Shown piece by piece: positions 39,825 through 48,651 of a DNA stretch of 64,000 nt. Within the stretch, counting starts at the first letter, position 1, and each line of letters begins with the position of its first letter. The stretch spans positions 186,001-250,000 of the forward strand of contig NZ_RHHQ01000003.1 of assembly GCF_003710825.1 (NCBI RefSeq). The letters run 5' to 3'. The stretch comes from Brevibacillus fluminis. Its GTDB lineage: Bacteria > Bacillota > Bacilli > Brevibacillales > Brevibacillaceae. Below the pieces are notes generated by a model. The model was not told the DNA's origin. It was given only the letters and a program-made list of their open reading frames with translations, and ran no database searches. The position numbers and the translations under genes are program-made.

Positions 39825-39960
39825 CCTGTCCTTGCTCCTTTTCTCTCTATGAAAATCACGGTTCATTTTCTTCCCAAAAAAGCCGTTCATCTGTTTATCG
39901 ACGAGCAGCAAGCTTTTAGTGAGACGCAGTTCTTTCCAATTCAACATTGTATCGGTCCTG

Positions 39961-39976
39961 TCTGAACATTTTCTGA
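39961..39976. repeat. 16-bp repeat with paired TTCAGA half-sites (copy 2)
   Basis: Same 16-mer as at 38284-38299, here extended to TGTTCAGAAAATGTTCAGA on the minus strand, with two perfect TTCAGA units 11 bp apart. It is about 135 bp upstream of deacetylase 2. Confidence 0.5.
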
Positions 39977-40000
39977 ACATGGTTGCAATCCTGTACAAAG

Positions 40001-40043
40001 AAAAAGCGGCGAAAATCCGTTTACGTTTCGGATTTCCGCCGCT
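40001..40043 (-). terminator. Intrinsic terminator after deacetylase 3
   Basis: A 15-bp stem with one mismatch (AGCGGCGGAAATCCG paired with CGGATTTTCGCCGCT) and TTTTT on the minus strand, 11 nt after the stop. Confidence 0.85.
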
Positions 40044-40053
40044 ATTCCGGCAA

Positions 40054-41508
40054 TCACTCTGCCACCATTTCCGACATTTTCACAAAGGTATAGCCTTTGC
40101 TGCGCAGCTGCTCGATCAGCACGGGCAATGCCTCGATGGTGTGTGTATCGTCAAGCATGTGCAGCAAGATGAGGCTGCCGTTCTGGGTCTTGTCCACGAC
40201 CGTCTTCACGATATCCTCCGCTGTCTTGCTCCTGTCGTGATCGGAAGGGATGACGTCAAACATTGCGATCGTATGGTAACCGGTAGCTCCGATCGCTTTC
40301 AGCGTCGATTCATCGTAAGCGCCAGCCGGCGGTCGGAAAATCATCGCAGGCTTCTGTTGGATCGCCTCGGTAATGATCCGGTGAGCCTTCACGATCTCCT
40401 CCTGAAGCTGTGCGGCAGGAATGGTCGTGCCGATCGGATGGGAGTATGTATGATTCCCGACATCATGGTCCGCTTCCACCATTGCACGCGCTAGATTGGG
40501 GTTTTTCTCCGTGCCGTCTGCCCGCAGGAAAAACGTTGCCTTTACGCCTTCTTTGGCCAAAATATCGAGAATCTTCGTGACGGTATAGTCGCTTCCCCAA
40601 TCGTCGATGGTAATCGCGACTTCTTTTTTATCCGTTTCTTTGCGGTACATCAGCTTATACGTCGCATCGCTATAATTCGGATTGATCACAGCCGCATTGT
40701 ACCCCTCGATGGCTTCAAGCGGCTTTCGTTCCCCGCCTTGCTCGATCAGCTTTTGCAGTGTGACGAACTTGTAGCCAACATCTGCCGCAGCCTTGGCAAT
40801 AAGCGGAATCGTCCCCGGCAGATCTCTGTTTTCCTCGATATCCAAGGCGATGATACCGCCACGGTTGATATATTTGCGGATATAGCGATTCTTCTGCTCC
40901 GGTGTCTCCTTTTCCCAGTTGTGCAAGAAAAGGCTGTAGCCGATCACCGCTTGCATACCGTTATGAGCTGCGCCCAGCCGGACATCGTCGTTATACGTAG
41001 CCAATGTCGTCCTGACATACCGGGGTGCGATCCCGGCCTTCTGCTTGATCAGTTCATTCCCCGCTTTAATTTCTGTGTAAACTTTTTCATAGGGCAGCTT
41101 GGTCAAGTCTTGCTGATTCATCGTATTGCTTTCGATTTCATGGCCCCGCGCCAAAATCGCCTTCGCGATGGCAGGCTGCTTTGCCAGCTTGTTGCCCGGG
41201 AGAAAAAAGGTCGCCTTGATCTGGTACTTGTCCAAATCATCCAGCAGCTGCTTCATCTTCTTTTCATCCCCAAGACCGTTAAACGTAAGAGCCAGCTCCC
41301 GCCGTGTCGTGTACACCATGGAGATCGCCTTGCTCTTTTGACCGGTGTAACGGACGATTTTTTGTGGGGCCGGGACTGGCTTTTTGGTTGTTGCTGCGGA
41401 ATCCGCTCTCCCATCAAATGTTCCGGTACCGGCCAGCAGCACAAGCGCCGTAGCGAGCACCAACGCTTTTTTGAGGAAGCTCCAGCCTGTTTGTTTCACT
41501 ACTGCCAT
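40054..41508 (-). CDS. Double-NodB polysaccharide deacetylase 3 (secreted)
   Basis: A 484-aa third paralogue. Its N-terminus is a cleavable-looking signal peptide (FLKKALVLATALVLLAGTG) without a lipobox Cys, so it is probably released or wall-associated, unlike the two lipoproteins. The C-terminal NodB domain carries TIDDWGSD and NHTYSHP with RPPAGAYD. The N-terminal domain is degenerate (TFNGLGD, ESNTMN). The linker GGERKPLEAIEGYN is shared with the other two. The ATG follows AAAAGGAGCGTAAAG. It has its own promoter region and terminator. Confidence 0.88.
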   Translation of the reverse strand: MAVVKQTGWSFLKKALVLATALVLLAGTGTFDGRADSAATTKKPVPAPQKIVRYTGQKSKAISMVYTTRRELALTFNGLGDEKKMKQLLDDLDKYQIKATFFLPGNKLAKQPAIAKAILARGHEIESNTMNQQDLTKLPYEKVYTEIKAGNELIKQKAGIAPRYVRTTLATYNDDVRLGAAHNGMQAVIGYSLFLHNWEKETPEQKNRYIRKYINRGGIIALDIEENRDLPGTIPLIAKAAADVGYKFVTLQKLIEQGGERKPLEAIEGYNAAVINPNYSDATYKLMYRKETDKKEVAITIDDWGSDYTVTKILDILAKEGVKATFFLRADGTEKNPNLARAMVEADHDVGNHTYSHPIGTTIPAAQLQEEIVKAHRIITEAIQQKPAMIFRPPAGAYDESTLKAIGATGYHTIAMFDVIPSDHDRSKTAEDIVKTVVDKTQNGSLILLHMLDDTHTIEALPVLIEQLRSKGYTFVKMSEMVAE

Positions 41509-41664
41509 CTTTACGCTCCTTTTCTATCGATCACAACAGAGATTCGAGTCGATATACAAATATTACGTTTCGTTAATATCGACAATTGTTAAAATTATAC
41601 AACGACTCCGACACTGATGGCTAGGCATTTCCTTCTGCCATCTTCTCCCACACAAAGAAAACAG

Positions 41665-41698
41665 CCGCTTGTTTTATGTAAGAATGAACAAGCGGCGT
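41665..41698 (-). terminator. Intrinsic terminator after the DHA2 efflux gene
   Basis: Stem GCCGCTTGTTC/AACAAGCGGC with a 13-nt loop and TGTTTT on the minus strand. Confidence 0.75.
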
Positions 41699-41744
41699 GA
41701 AATGGTACCATGGTCCGTATTGTTTTGGCGCAAAGCCCAGCGCA

Positions 41745-43313
41745 CTACGATTTCGTCACTGTATCCTGTGCGGATGCCTTACTTTTCGTCGGTGCACTCG
41801 CAAGCAGACGGGCATTCCCCATCAACACCGATGCTGCCAAGCTGACGCAGACGAACAACAATCCGAGCAAAAACACCGAATCCAAAGACGAGCTGAACGC
41901 TTGCTGAAGCCCTTCCACGATGTCTACAGGCAGGCTAGCCCGCGTCCCCGCATCCAGGAGCACCTGCGGATCGGTCAGTTTGTGGAGCTGATCCGCAGGC
42001 AATGACGCCATCTGGCTGCTCAGACTTTCGATCTGTGTACTCATCCGTTGCATCAGCAAGCTGCCCAGGACGCTGACGCCCACCGTCCCGCCAATCGAGC
42101 GGAAAAACTGCGAGGACGAGGTGGCGACTCCCCGGTTGCTGAAATCGACCGCGTTCTGGGCCGCCGTCCCGATTGTCGGATACACCACCCCCATGCCCAA
42201 ACCAGTGATGATCATGTAGAAGATGATCTCAAGCTTCGTCGTCTCTACCGTCATCTGGCTGAACAGCATGAACCCGACAGCCATCAAAGACAGGCTGGGA
42301 ATCAAAATCGCCCGATAGGTCACCTTGTTCATCATCCGTCCGCCGATGGTCGTCGAGACGACAACCGCCAGCATCATCGGCGTCAAAATGTAGCCGGCGA
42401 TCGCGGGACTTACCCCGACCACCCCTTGCACGAACAACGGAATGTAGACGATCGCTCCAAACATGCCGGCACTCATGAAAAATCCTATTATATTGCTTAC
42501 AGCGATGGTCCGATTGCGAAACAAATGCAGCGGAATCAGCGGTTCCTTGACTTTTGTCTCGATCCAGAGAAACAAAGCGACGAGTGCAATCCCTGCGGCA
42601 AACAACCCGATGATCGGAGGCGAGCTCCAAGTGAAATGTCCGGCGCTGCTACCGCTGTCGCCTGCCAGTACCAGCGCAAGCAGCAGGCAAACGATCCCGG
42701 CGCTGAAGGTGATTGCCCCATACCAATCGATATAACGCTTTTGCTCAACTTTTCGTTCCTTCAAAGCAAATGCCATGATGAAGAAAGCGGGTAGCCCGAG
42801 CGGAAGATTGATGAAAAAGATCCAGCCCCAGTGAACATGCTCGGCAATTAAGCCGCCAAGCATGGGCCCTATAATGCTTGCAAGCGCAAAAACCGCACTG
42901 AACAGCCCCATAAATTTCCCGCGCAATTCTAACGGAAACTGATCGCCGATGATCGTAAACGCAATCGGCATCAATGCCCCAGCCCCTAGCCCTTGCACAG
43001 CGCGATAGATGACCAGTTGTGTCATACTTTCAGCAAGCCCGCATAAAACAGAGCCTGCAAGAAATAAGGCCAAACTGACCAGATACATGTTTCGCCGCCC
43101 GAACAAGTCCGCCAGTTTCCCGTAGATCGGCATCGTCGTCGTGGAAGCAAGCATGTAAATGGTGAACACCCAACTGTACAGCGACAGGCCATCCAGCTCT
43201 TTGACAATCGTCGGCATGGCCGTGGAGATGATGGATTGGTCCAGTGAAGCCAACACGAGTCCGAGCAATAACCCTGCGGTAATCCATCCTAGTTTCGGTT
43301 TTTCCTGAGTCAA
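41745..43313 (-). CDS. DHA2-family (EmrB/QacA-like) MFS drug efflux pump
   Basis: A 522-aa, 14-helix major facilitator. Conserved parts include LDQSIISTAMPTIVKEL in helix 1, the loop GKLADLFGRRNMY (motif A) and the antiporter-type helix 5 region ASIIGPMLGGLIAE (motif C). It exports drugs or toxic metabolites with proton influx. A TTG at 43313 with GGGAG 10 nt upstream is preferred. The GTG at 43322 sits too close to that site. It is a single-gene transcript between the deacetylases and the GAF-LuxR regulator. The substrate is unknown. Confidence 0.9.
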   Translation of the reverse strand: MTQEKPKLGWITAGLLLGLVLASLDQSIISTAMPTIVKELDGLSLYSWVFTIYMLASTTTMPIYGKLADLFGRRNMYLVSLALFLAGSVLCGLAESMTQLVIYRAVQGLGAGALMPIAFTIIGDQFPLELRGKFMGLFSAVFALASIIGPMLGGLIAEHVHWGWIFFINLPLGLPAFFIMAFALKERKVEQKRYIDWYGAITFSAGIVCLLLALVLAGDSGSSAGHFTWSSPPIIGLFAAGIALVALFLWIETKVKEPLIPLHLFRNRTIAVSNIIGFFMSAGMFGAIVYIPLFVQGVVGVSPAIAGYILTPMMLAVVVSTTIGGRMMNKVTYRAILIPSLSLMAVGFMLFSQMTVETTKLEIIFYMIITGLGMGVVYPTIGTAAQNAVDFSNRGVATSSSQFFRSIGGTVGVSVLGSLLMQRMSTQIESLSSQMASLPADQLHKLTDPQVLLDAGTRASLPVDIVEGLQQAFSSSLDSVFLLGLLFVCVSLAASVLMGNARLLASAPTKSKASAQDTVTKS

Positions 43314-43492
43314 AGTTTGCACGCTCCCTTTTCTTATCAGGAGGATGAGCAATGCGTCGACTTCATTGCCCTTGCTGAAAAAATGACCTCCTGTCTATTT
43401 CGCTGGCCCGCGGAAGCAGCATACAAAATATAACGAACTGACCGAAAAAAGAATAGACTTATACTTACCGGTGCGTTATTCTATAGCTAAGG

Positions 43493-43524
43493 AGCGCCCT
43501 GTGGATTGCAGGGTGCTTTTTTTT
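43493..43524 (+). terminator. Isolated plus-strand intrinsic terminator
   Basis: Stem GCGCCCTG/CAGGGTGC with one G-T mismatch and TTTTTTTT on the plus strand. No plus-strand gene precedes it. It may end a short RNA from this intergenic region or be a relic. Confidence 0.55.
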
Positions 43525-43594
43525 GTTTTGAATTGATTTTCAAAAAAAGACACCGGATCATCGCTCCGCGTGCCTGTACACCTCCGATATCCTC

Positions 43595-44290
43595 TTATAA
43601 AATGAACCCTCTCCGAAACAGCTCCCCAACCGCATGCGAGCGGTTCTGCACCCCCAGCTTTTTAATCGCCGTCTTCACATATTGCTTTACCGTCAACTCG
43701 CTGATTTCCATCGAATCGGCCATTTCCTTTGTTTCTTCGCCCCAAGCGATGCGCCGCATGACTTCCAATTCCCGTTTGCTTAGGAGCTGCGAGTCGACTG
43801 CGCCGTTTGCTCCATGCATCGTCTTGCCGACCAGCTTCCCAAACAGCGTAAGCGACGAGAGCGTATCATCATCGATCGCCTTCCCCTCAAACGTTGAGCT
43901 GCAAATGTACCCGATCACCACCGTGCCAAAACAAATCGGCGTGACGACCAAGGCATTGATGGATGAACGCATGACGTCTTTGCTACTCATGAACTTCAAA
44001 TAGTCGAGCCCCGTACAATACTTAGCTTTGCGCTCGCGGATCGCCGTGTGGATGATCGGATAGGACCGGATGTCCTCGCGAATTTCGCCGATGTGCACCA
44101 GCTGATCCGATTGGAGCGATATGATCCCTTCCGCAACGTAACCCAAATGCGAGTAACGCAGCAAGAATGCATCCAGAACGGGAAACAGCTCGAGATAGAT
44201 TGTAAGAATCATATATAGTTGCTCTTCATGACTGGCGATTGCCTCAATCTTTCGCACATGTTCACGCAAGGTATACTCAGGGGTCATCAT
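43595..44290 (-). CDS. LuxR-type regulator with N-terminal GAF-like sensor
   Basis: A 231-aa protein. Residues about 20-165 resemble a GAF sensor, and the C-terminus is a LuxR/NarL helix-turn-helix (LLSKRELEVMRRIAWGEETKEMADSMEISELTVKQYVKTAIKKLGVQNR). It lacks a receiver domain, so it is not a classical response regulator. The ATG follows AAGGAGATGGT. It is divergent from the esterase-BVMO-SDR operon, with a TACC-N5-GGTA palindrome between them. Activation of that operon by a pathway substrate is inferred. Confidence 0.88.
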   Translation of the reverse strand: MMTPEYTLREHVRKIEAIASHEEQLYMILTIYLELFPVLDAFLLRYSHLGYVAEGIISLQSDQLVHIGEIREDIRSYPIIHTAIRERKAKYCTGLDYLKFMSSKDVMRSSINALVVTPICFGTVVIGYICSSTFEGKAIDDDTLSSLTLFGKLVGKTMHGANGAVDSQLLSKRELEVMRRIAWGEETKEMADSMEISELTVKQYVKTAIKKLGVQNRSHAVGELFRRGFIL

Positions 44291-44355
44291 ACCATCTCCT
44301 TTTGGGGGATACCGCTCACCACATCGAGGGAATGTTCAGATTATACAAAAAATAA

Positions 44356-44368
44356 TACCCTTTAGGTA
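44356..44368. promoter_or_regulatory. Palindrome between the LuxR-type gene and the BVMO operon
   Basis: TACC-CTTTA-GGTA lies in the divergent promoter region, 65 bp from the regulator start and 62 bp from the esterase start. It is a candidate binding site for the GAF-LuxR protein. Confidence 0.45.
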
Positions 44369-44429
44369 GTCATTTCGATTGTTTACTGAAGTTGAAATGC
44401 GAAAATGTCCAAGGAAAGGGTGTTGTTTC

Positions 44430-45359
44430 GTGGCTACACTCGATTCGCAAGCAAAACTGCATGTGGAGATGTTTTCCATCCTGTCCGAGTTTCCTTCCAT
44501 GGATCCACAAGCCGTGCGTAACATTCTTGCGCAAGCCCCGCCGATGGAAGTCGAACAGGCACCGCTCGCCCAAACGGAAGATCGGCTGATTCCCGTTGAT
44601 CCAGATACGGACATTCGGATCAGGATCTACACACCGGAAGGAACCGGGCCATTCCCTCTCTTTGTGTACTACCACGGTGGCGGCTGGGTGATCGGCGATA
44701 TTGAAATGACGGACGCAAGCTGCCGCATGATTGCCAACCGAACAAGCCATGTGGTCGTGTCTGTCGATTATCGGCTTGCCCCTGAACACAAGTTTCCCAC
44801 TCCGGTGAATGATGCCTATGCCGCTCTTCAATGGGTGCAGCAAAACGCCGCCGAGCTAAATGCAAACGCTTCCAAAATTGTCGTTGGCGGTGACAGCGCG
44901 GGCGGTAATCTTGCGGCAGTCGTCGCCATGAAATCGCGGGATGAGCAAGGGCCAGCTATTTCAGCCCAAATCCTCATCTACCCTGTTACCAATCTGGACT
45001 TCAACACCTCTTCCTATCAATCCTTTCAAAAAGGGTTCGGCTTGGATCGCGAGCTGATGATCTGGTTCGGCCAACACTACCTTGCCGATGAAGCGGACAG
45101 CCGCCATCCTTATGTGGCTCCCCTGCTCGCCGATGATTTCAGCAACCTTCCGCCTGCTTTTGTGATTACTGCGGAAAACGATGTCCTGCGCGACGAAGGG
45201 CTGGCCTATGCCAATCACTTGCAAGCGGCCGATATCAAAGTCGAGTCACTTTGCGAAGCAGGATTGGTTCACGGTTATTTCTCTAATTTACTGGTCTTCC
45301 CGGATCGGATCAAAGCGGCAATTGCAAAAATCGCTCAGTTTTTGCAAGAAGTCGAATAA
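44430..45359 (+). CDS. Alpha/beta hydrolase, HSL-family carboxylesterase (lactone hydrolase?)
   Basis: A 309-aa esterase of the hormone-sensitive lipase family: the oxyanion motif HGGGW is at about 82-86, the nucleophile Ser156 in GDSAGG, acid Asp in ENDVLRDE, and His in VHGYF. I start at the GTG at 44430, preceded by AAGGAAAGGG. Upstream ATGs lack a ribosome site. It lies 20 nt before the BVMO, so it probably hydrolyses the ester or lactone that the BVMO makes. Confidence 0.9.
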   Translation: MATLDSQAKLHVEMFSILSEFPSMDPQAVRNILAQAPPMEVEQAPLAQTEDRLIPVDPDTDIRIRIYTPEGTGPFPLFVYYHGGGWVIGDIEMTDASCRMIANRTSHVVVSVDYRLAPEHKFPTPVNDAYAALQWVQQNAAELNANASKIVVGGDSAGGNLAAVVAMKSRDEQGPAISAQILIYPVTNLDFNTSSYQSFQKGFGLDRELMIWFGQHYLADEADSRHPYVAPLLADDFSNLPPAFVITAENDVLRDEGLAYANHLQAADIKVESLCEAGLVHGYFSNLLVFPDRIKAAIAKIAQFLQEVE

Positions 45360-45379
45360 ATGACAGGGAGGTTGAACAA

Positions 45380-47023
45380 ATGACATCTGTCCAACAACAC
45401 CATCCCCGCGTTCCCGCCTTCGATGCGGTGGTCATCGGCGCAGGATTTTCGGGTTTGTATATGCTCCATCGGTTGCGTGAGGCCGGATTTTCCGCGCGGG
45501 CTTATGAGGCGGGAGACGGAGTCGGCGGCGTCTGGTACTGGAACCGATACCCGGGCGCACGCTGTGACTCCGACAGTATTTACTACAATTATACGTTTTC
45601 CGATGAGCTGATTCAGGAATGGACATGGTCATCCCGCTATCCAGAGCAGCCGGAAATCTTGCGCTACCTCAATTTCGTCGCTGACAAATTCGATTTGCGG
45701 CGTGATATCCAATTTGAGACCCGGGTCACGTCCGCCCACTATGACGAGGGCCAAAATCGCTGGAACATCCAGTTGGACGACGGCTCAAGCGTCAGTGCCA
45801 CCTATTTCATCTCCGGGGTCGGTTGCCTGTCCGCTGCTAACATCCCCATCTTCAAAGGCTTGGAGAGCTTCAAAGGCGACTGGTACCATACCGGCCATTG
45901 GCCGCACGAACCGGTTGATTTCAAAGGAAAGCGAGTGGGCGTCATTGGGAACGGTTCAAGCGGCGTTCAGTCCATCCCCGTCATCGCCCAGGAGGCGGCG
46001 CACCTCACCGTATTCCAGCGGACCCCACAATACACGATCCCGGCGCGAAATCATCCATACGATCCGGATTTTATCGAGCAAACGAAGAAAAATTTCGGTG
46101 AAATCAAGCAAAAAATGTGGGATTCATGGGGCGGTATCCCCGTGGCGCCAAGCATGCGTTCCGCGTTGGAAGACACGCCGGAAGAGCGTCAGGCCAAATA
46201 CGATGCGGCTTGGGCAAAAGGCGGATTCTCCTTGTCCTACTCCTACAGCGACCTGACCTTTAATGAAGCTGCCAACGACACAGTAGCCGAATTCATCCGC
46301 GAAAAAATACGCGAGACAGTCCATAACCCCGAGGTGGCCCAGAAGCTTTTGCCCCGCTATTATTTCGGCACGAAGCGGCCGATTTTGGATACGCATTATT
46401 TCGAAACCTACAACCGCGAGAATGTCACCTTGGTCGATGTGAAGCAAACACCTATCGAGGAAATCACACCAAACGGACTCAGAACGACTGAGGCGGAGCA
46501 CGAGCTGGACATCCTCGTTTTCGCCACCGGCTACGACGGCATGACCGGTCCTTTATTGAAAATCGATATTCGCGGCAAAAACGGGGTGACGCTCAAGGAA
46601 AAATGGGAGGACGGCGCGCAGACCAGAACGTATCTCGGCATCGCCAATGCTGGGTTCCCGAACTTTTTCATGATCACCGGTCCCGAAAGCCCTTCCGTAC
46701 TGACCACCATGCCGCTTGCGATCGAGCAGCATGTCGAATGGATTGCGGACTGCTTGTGCTACCTGCGCGACCATCGCATCGACAAAATCGAGGCGACGGA
46801 AGAAGCCGAAGAAACATGGAGCAAGCATTGCAGCGAAATTGCCGAATCGACCCTGTATACAAAAACCGATTCCTGGTACACAGGCGCAAACATCGCTGGC
46901 AAACCGCGCAGATTCCTGATTTATTTGGGAGGCTTCGGTGTATACCGGAAAATTTGCGATGATATCGCGGCGAAAGGATACGAAGGCTTTTCACTGCTGG
47001 CTTCTCGGGATGCCGTGAAGTAG
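45380..47023 (+). CDS. Type I Baeyer-Villiger monooxygenase
   Basis: A 547-aa flavoprotein with two dinucleotide motifs, GAGFSG (20-25) and GNGSSG (190-195). The BVMO fingerprint FKGDWYHTGHWP lies at 164-175 (FxGxxxHxxxW). Length and pattern match cyclohexanone- and cyclododecanone-type enzymes. It inserts oxygen next to a ketone using FAD, NADPH and O2, giving an ester or lactone. It lies between an esterase and an SDR alcohol dehydrogenase, a full alcohol-ketone-lactone-hydroxyacid route. AGGGAGG precedes the ATG. Confidence 0.94.
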   Translation: MTSVQQHHPRVPAFDAVVIGAGFSGLYMLHRLREAGFSARAYEAGDGVGGVWYWNRYPGARCDSDSIYYNYTFSDELIQEWTWSSRYPEQPEILRYLNFVADKFDLRRDIQFETRVTSAHYDEGQNRWNIQLDDGSSVSATYFISGVGCLSAANIPIFKGLESFKGDWYHTGHWPHEPVDFKGKRVGVIGNGSSGVQSIPVIAQEAAHLTVFQRTPQYTIPARNHPYDPDFIEQTKKNFGEIKQKMWDSWGGIPVAPSMRSALEDTPEERQAKYDAAWAKGGFSLSYSYSDLTFNEAANDTVAEFIREKIRETVHNPEVAQKLLPRYYFGTKRPILDTHYFETYNRENVTLVDVKQTPIEEITPNGLRTTEAEHELDILVFATGYDGMTGPLLKIDIRGKNGVTLKEKWEDGAQTRTYLGIANAGFPNFFMITGPESPSVLTTMPLAIEQHVEWIADCLCYLRDHRIDKIEATEEAEETWSKHCSEIAESTLYTKTDSWYTGANIAGKPRRFLIYLGGFGVYRKICDDIAAKGYEGFSLLASRDAVK

Positions 47024-47055
47024 CGATGAACAAAAAAAGAAACGGAGAAAATGAC

Positions 47056-47790
47056 ATGTCCTTGCAAAATCGCGTCGCAATCGTGACAGGCGCTGGCAGC
47101 GGTATCGGCCGTGCCTCCAGCCTCGCGCTTCTCAAAATCGGGATGCGCGTCGTAATTGTCGATCTCGATGAAAACGGCGGAGGGGAAACGCTCCGACTGG
47201 CCAAAGAACAAGGGGGCGACGCCATGTTCATCCGGGCTGACGTCTCCAAGCAGGCAGAAGTGGAAAACTATGTGGCAGTTGCGATGGAAGCGTACGGAAG
47301 GATCGATGTGTTCCACAATAACGCTGGCTTTCTCGGCACCCCCACCCTTTTGACAGAGCACAGTGAAGACATGTTCGACAAGATCATCGCGATCAATCTG
47401 AAAGGGGTGTTCCTTGGGCTGAAATACGTGCTCAAAGTCATGGAGGCACAGCATTCCGGTGTCATCATCAACACCTCTTCTGCTGCCGGCATTCACAGCC
47501 AGTCCTACATGGCGGCATACTCGGCAAGCAAACACGGCGTGGTCGGCCTCACGCGGACCGCTGCCGCTGAATTTGGCCCGAAGGGCATCCGAATCAACGC
47601 GATTTGCCCGGGCGGCGTTTTAACCAATATGACGAAAGGAATGGATTTGGACAATCCGGAGCATAACGGTCCGCTCCGACGACCCGCATCGCCTGAAGAG
47701 ATCGCCAATGTCGTCGTCTTTTTGGCGGGAGATGAGTCGAGCTATATGAATGGGGCGATTGTTCCGGTGGATGGTGGGCTGACGAGTTAA
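47056..47790 (+). CDS. SDR-family alcohol dehydrogenase (BVMO pathway)
   Basis: A 244-aa short-chain dehydrogenase with TGAGSGIG, NNAG and YSASK. The ATG at 47056 is chosen (GGAG 8 nt upstream). The ATG at 47026 is poorly placed. Asp at the end of strand 2 (VIVDLDENGG) indicates NAD preference. It closes the esterase-BVMO-SDR operon and would oxidise the cyclic or secondary alcohol to the ketone. It resembles cyclohexanol dehydrogenases in layout. Confidence 0.9.
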   Translation: MSLQNRVAIVTGAGSGIGRASSLALLKIGMRVVIVDLDENGGGETLRLAKEQGGDAMFIRADVSKQAEVENYVAVAMEAYGRIDVFHNNAGFLGTPTLLTEHSEDMFDKIIAINLKGVFLGLKYVLKVMEAQHSGVIINTSSAAGIHSQSYMAAYSASKHGVVGLTRTAAAEFGPKGIRINAICPGGVLTNMTKGMDLDNPEHNGPLRRPASPEEIANVVVFLAGDESSYMNGAIVPVDGGLTS

Positions 47791-47798
47791 GCAGCATG

Positions 47799-47836
47799 AA
47801 AAGAAGAACCATCCGATGTGGAATGGTTCTTCTTTT
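47799..47836. terminator. Bidirectional terminator between two SDR genes
   Basis: Perfect 14-bp stem AAAAGAAGAACCAT/ATGGTTCTTCTTTT with a 10-nt loop, serving the BVMO operon on the plus strand and the ABC-F/SDR genes on the minus strand. Confidence 0.9.
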
Positions 47837-47862
47837 CCGTTGGTCTTCCTTACGATTTTTCT

Positions 47863-48621
47863 TTACACCGTCAAGCTGCCGTCTACAGACACGACCGAGC
47901 CAGCCATGAAGCTCGCTTTATCGGACGCTAAAAACAGGACAACCTCCGCAATCTCGTCGGGTTTACCGTGGCGCCCCATCCGCATCGGAGACAGCTCCTC
48001 CGGCACATAACCGCCATTGGCAAACGTATCCGCTACGCTTTTGAAAATGGCCGTCTCGATTCCGCCAGGGCATACGGCATTGATACGGATTCCTTTTTTT
48101 GCATACTCAATGGCCGCTCCTTTCGTCAGTCCGATGACCGCATGCTTGCTCGCGGAGTACACGGCGATGCTGTGCTCGGGGCGGATGCCGGCGGACGAGG
48201 CAGTATTGATGATCGCGCCATTCCCTTGCTGCTCCATCACCGGAAGCACATATTTCATCCCGAGAAAAACGCTTTTCACATTGATGGACATGATGCGCTC
48301 ATATTCCGCTACATCGACGGTTGTGAACGGAGCGAACTTTTGAATGACTCCGGCATTATTGAACAAAACATCAATGCGTCCATATGCCTCAACCGCCTGG
48401 TTCACATAATTCTCCACATCTTCCTGCTTGGAAACGTCCGCTTTCACGAAGATGCCTTCCCCGCCTTGCCCCTTGATGAGCTGCAGCGTTTCTTCGCCCC
48501 CGGCCTGATTGTAATCGACCAGAACAACCTTGTACCCGTTTTCTGCTAGCTTGATTCCAGTTGCTCTGCCGATTCCGCTTGCCGCTCCCGTTACCACCGC
48601 TACTTGTTTTTCCTGCATCAT
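47863..48621 (-). CDS. SDR-family dehydrogenase
   Basis: A 252-aa short-chain dehydrogenase with TGAASGIG, NNAG and YSASK and an NAD-type Asp (VVLVDYNQ). It is similar in style to the SDR at 47056 (shared KADVSKQ..VENYV stretch), suggesting an old duplication. The ATG follows GGAGAGAATGAA. It lies 30 nt downstream of the ABC-F gene with no terminator between them, so it may share that attenuated transcript. Its substrate is unknown. A role in the BVMO pathway is possible. Confidence 0.88.
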   Translation of the reverse strand: MMQEKQVAVVTGAASGIGRATGIKLAENGYKVVLVDYNQAGGEETLQLIKGQGGEGIFVKADVSKQEDVENYVNQAVEAYGRIDVLFNNAGVIQKFAPFTTVDVAEYERIMSINVKSVFLGMKYVLPVMEQQGNGAIINTASSAGIRPEHSIAVYSASKHAVIGLTKGAAIEYAKKGIRINAVCPGGIETAIFKSVADTFANGGYVPEELSPMRMGRHGKPDEIAEVVLFLASDKASFMAGSVVSVDGSLTV

Positions 48622-48651
48622 TTCATTCTCTCCTTTATGTTGTCTTTTGTC

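Noticed and set aside
43341..43370. Eight-codon Cys-containing ORF with an AGGAGG site on the plus strand, possibly a leader peptide
   Set aside because: It overlaps the region just upstream of the efflux gene on the other strand and no plus-strand gene follows. The purine-rich site is probably chance.
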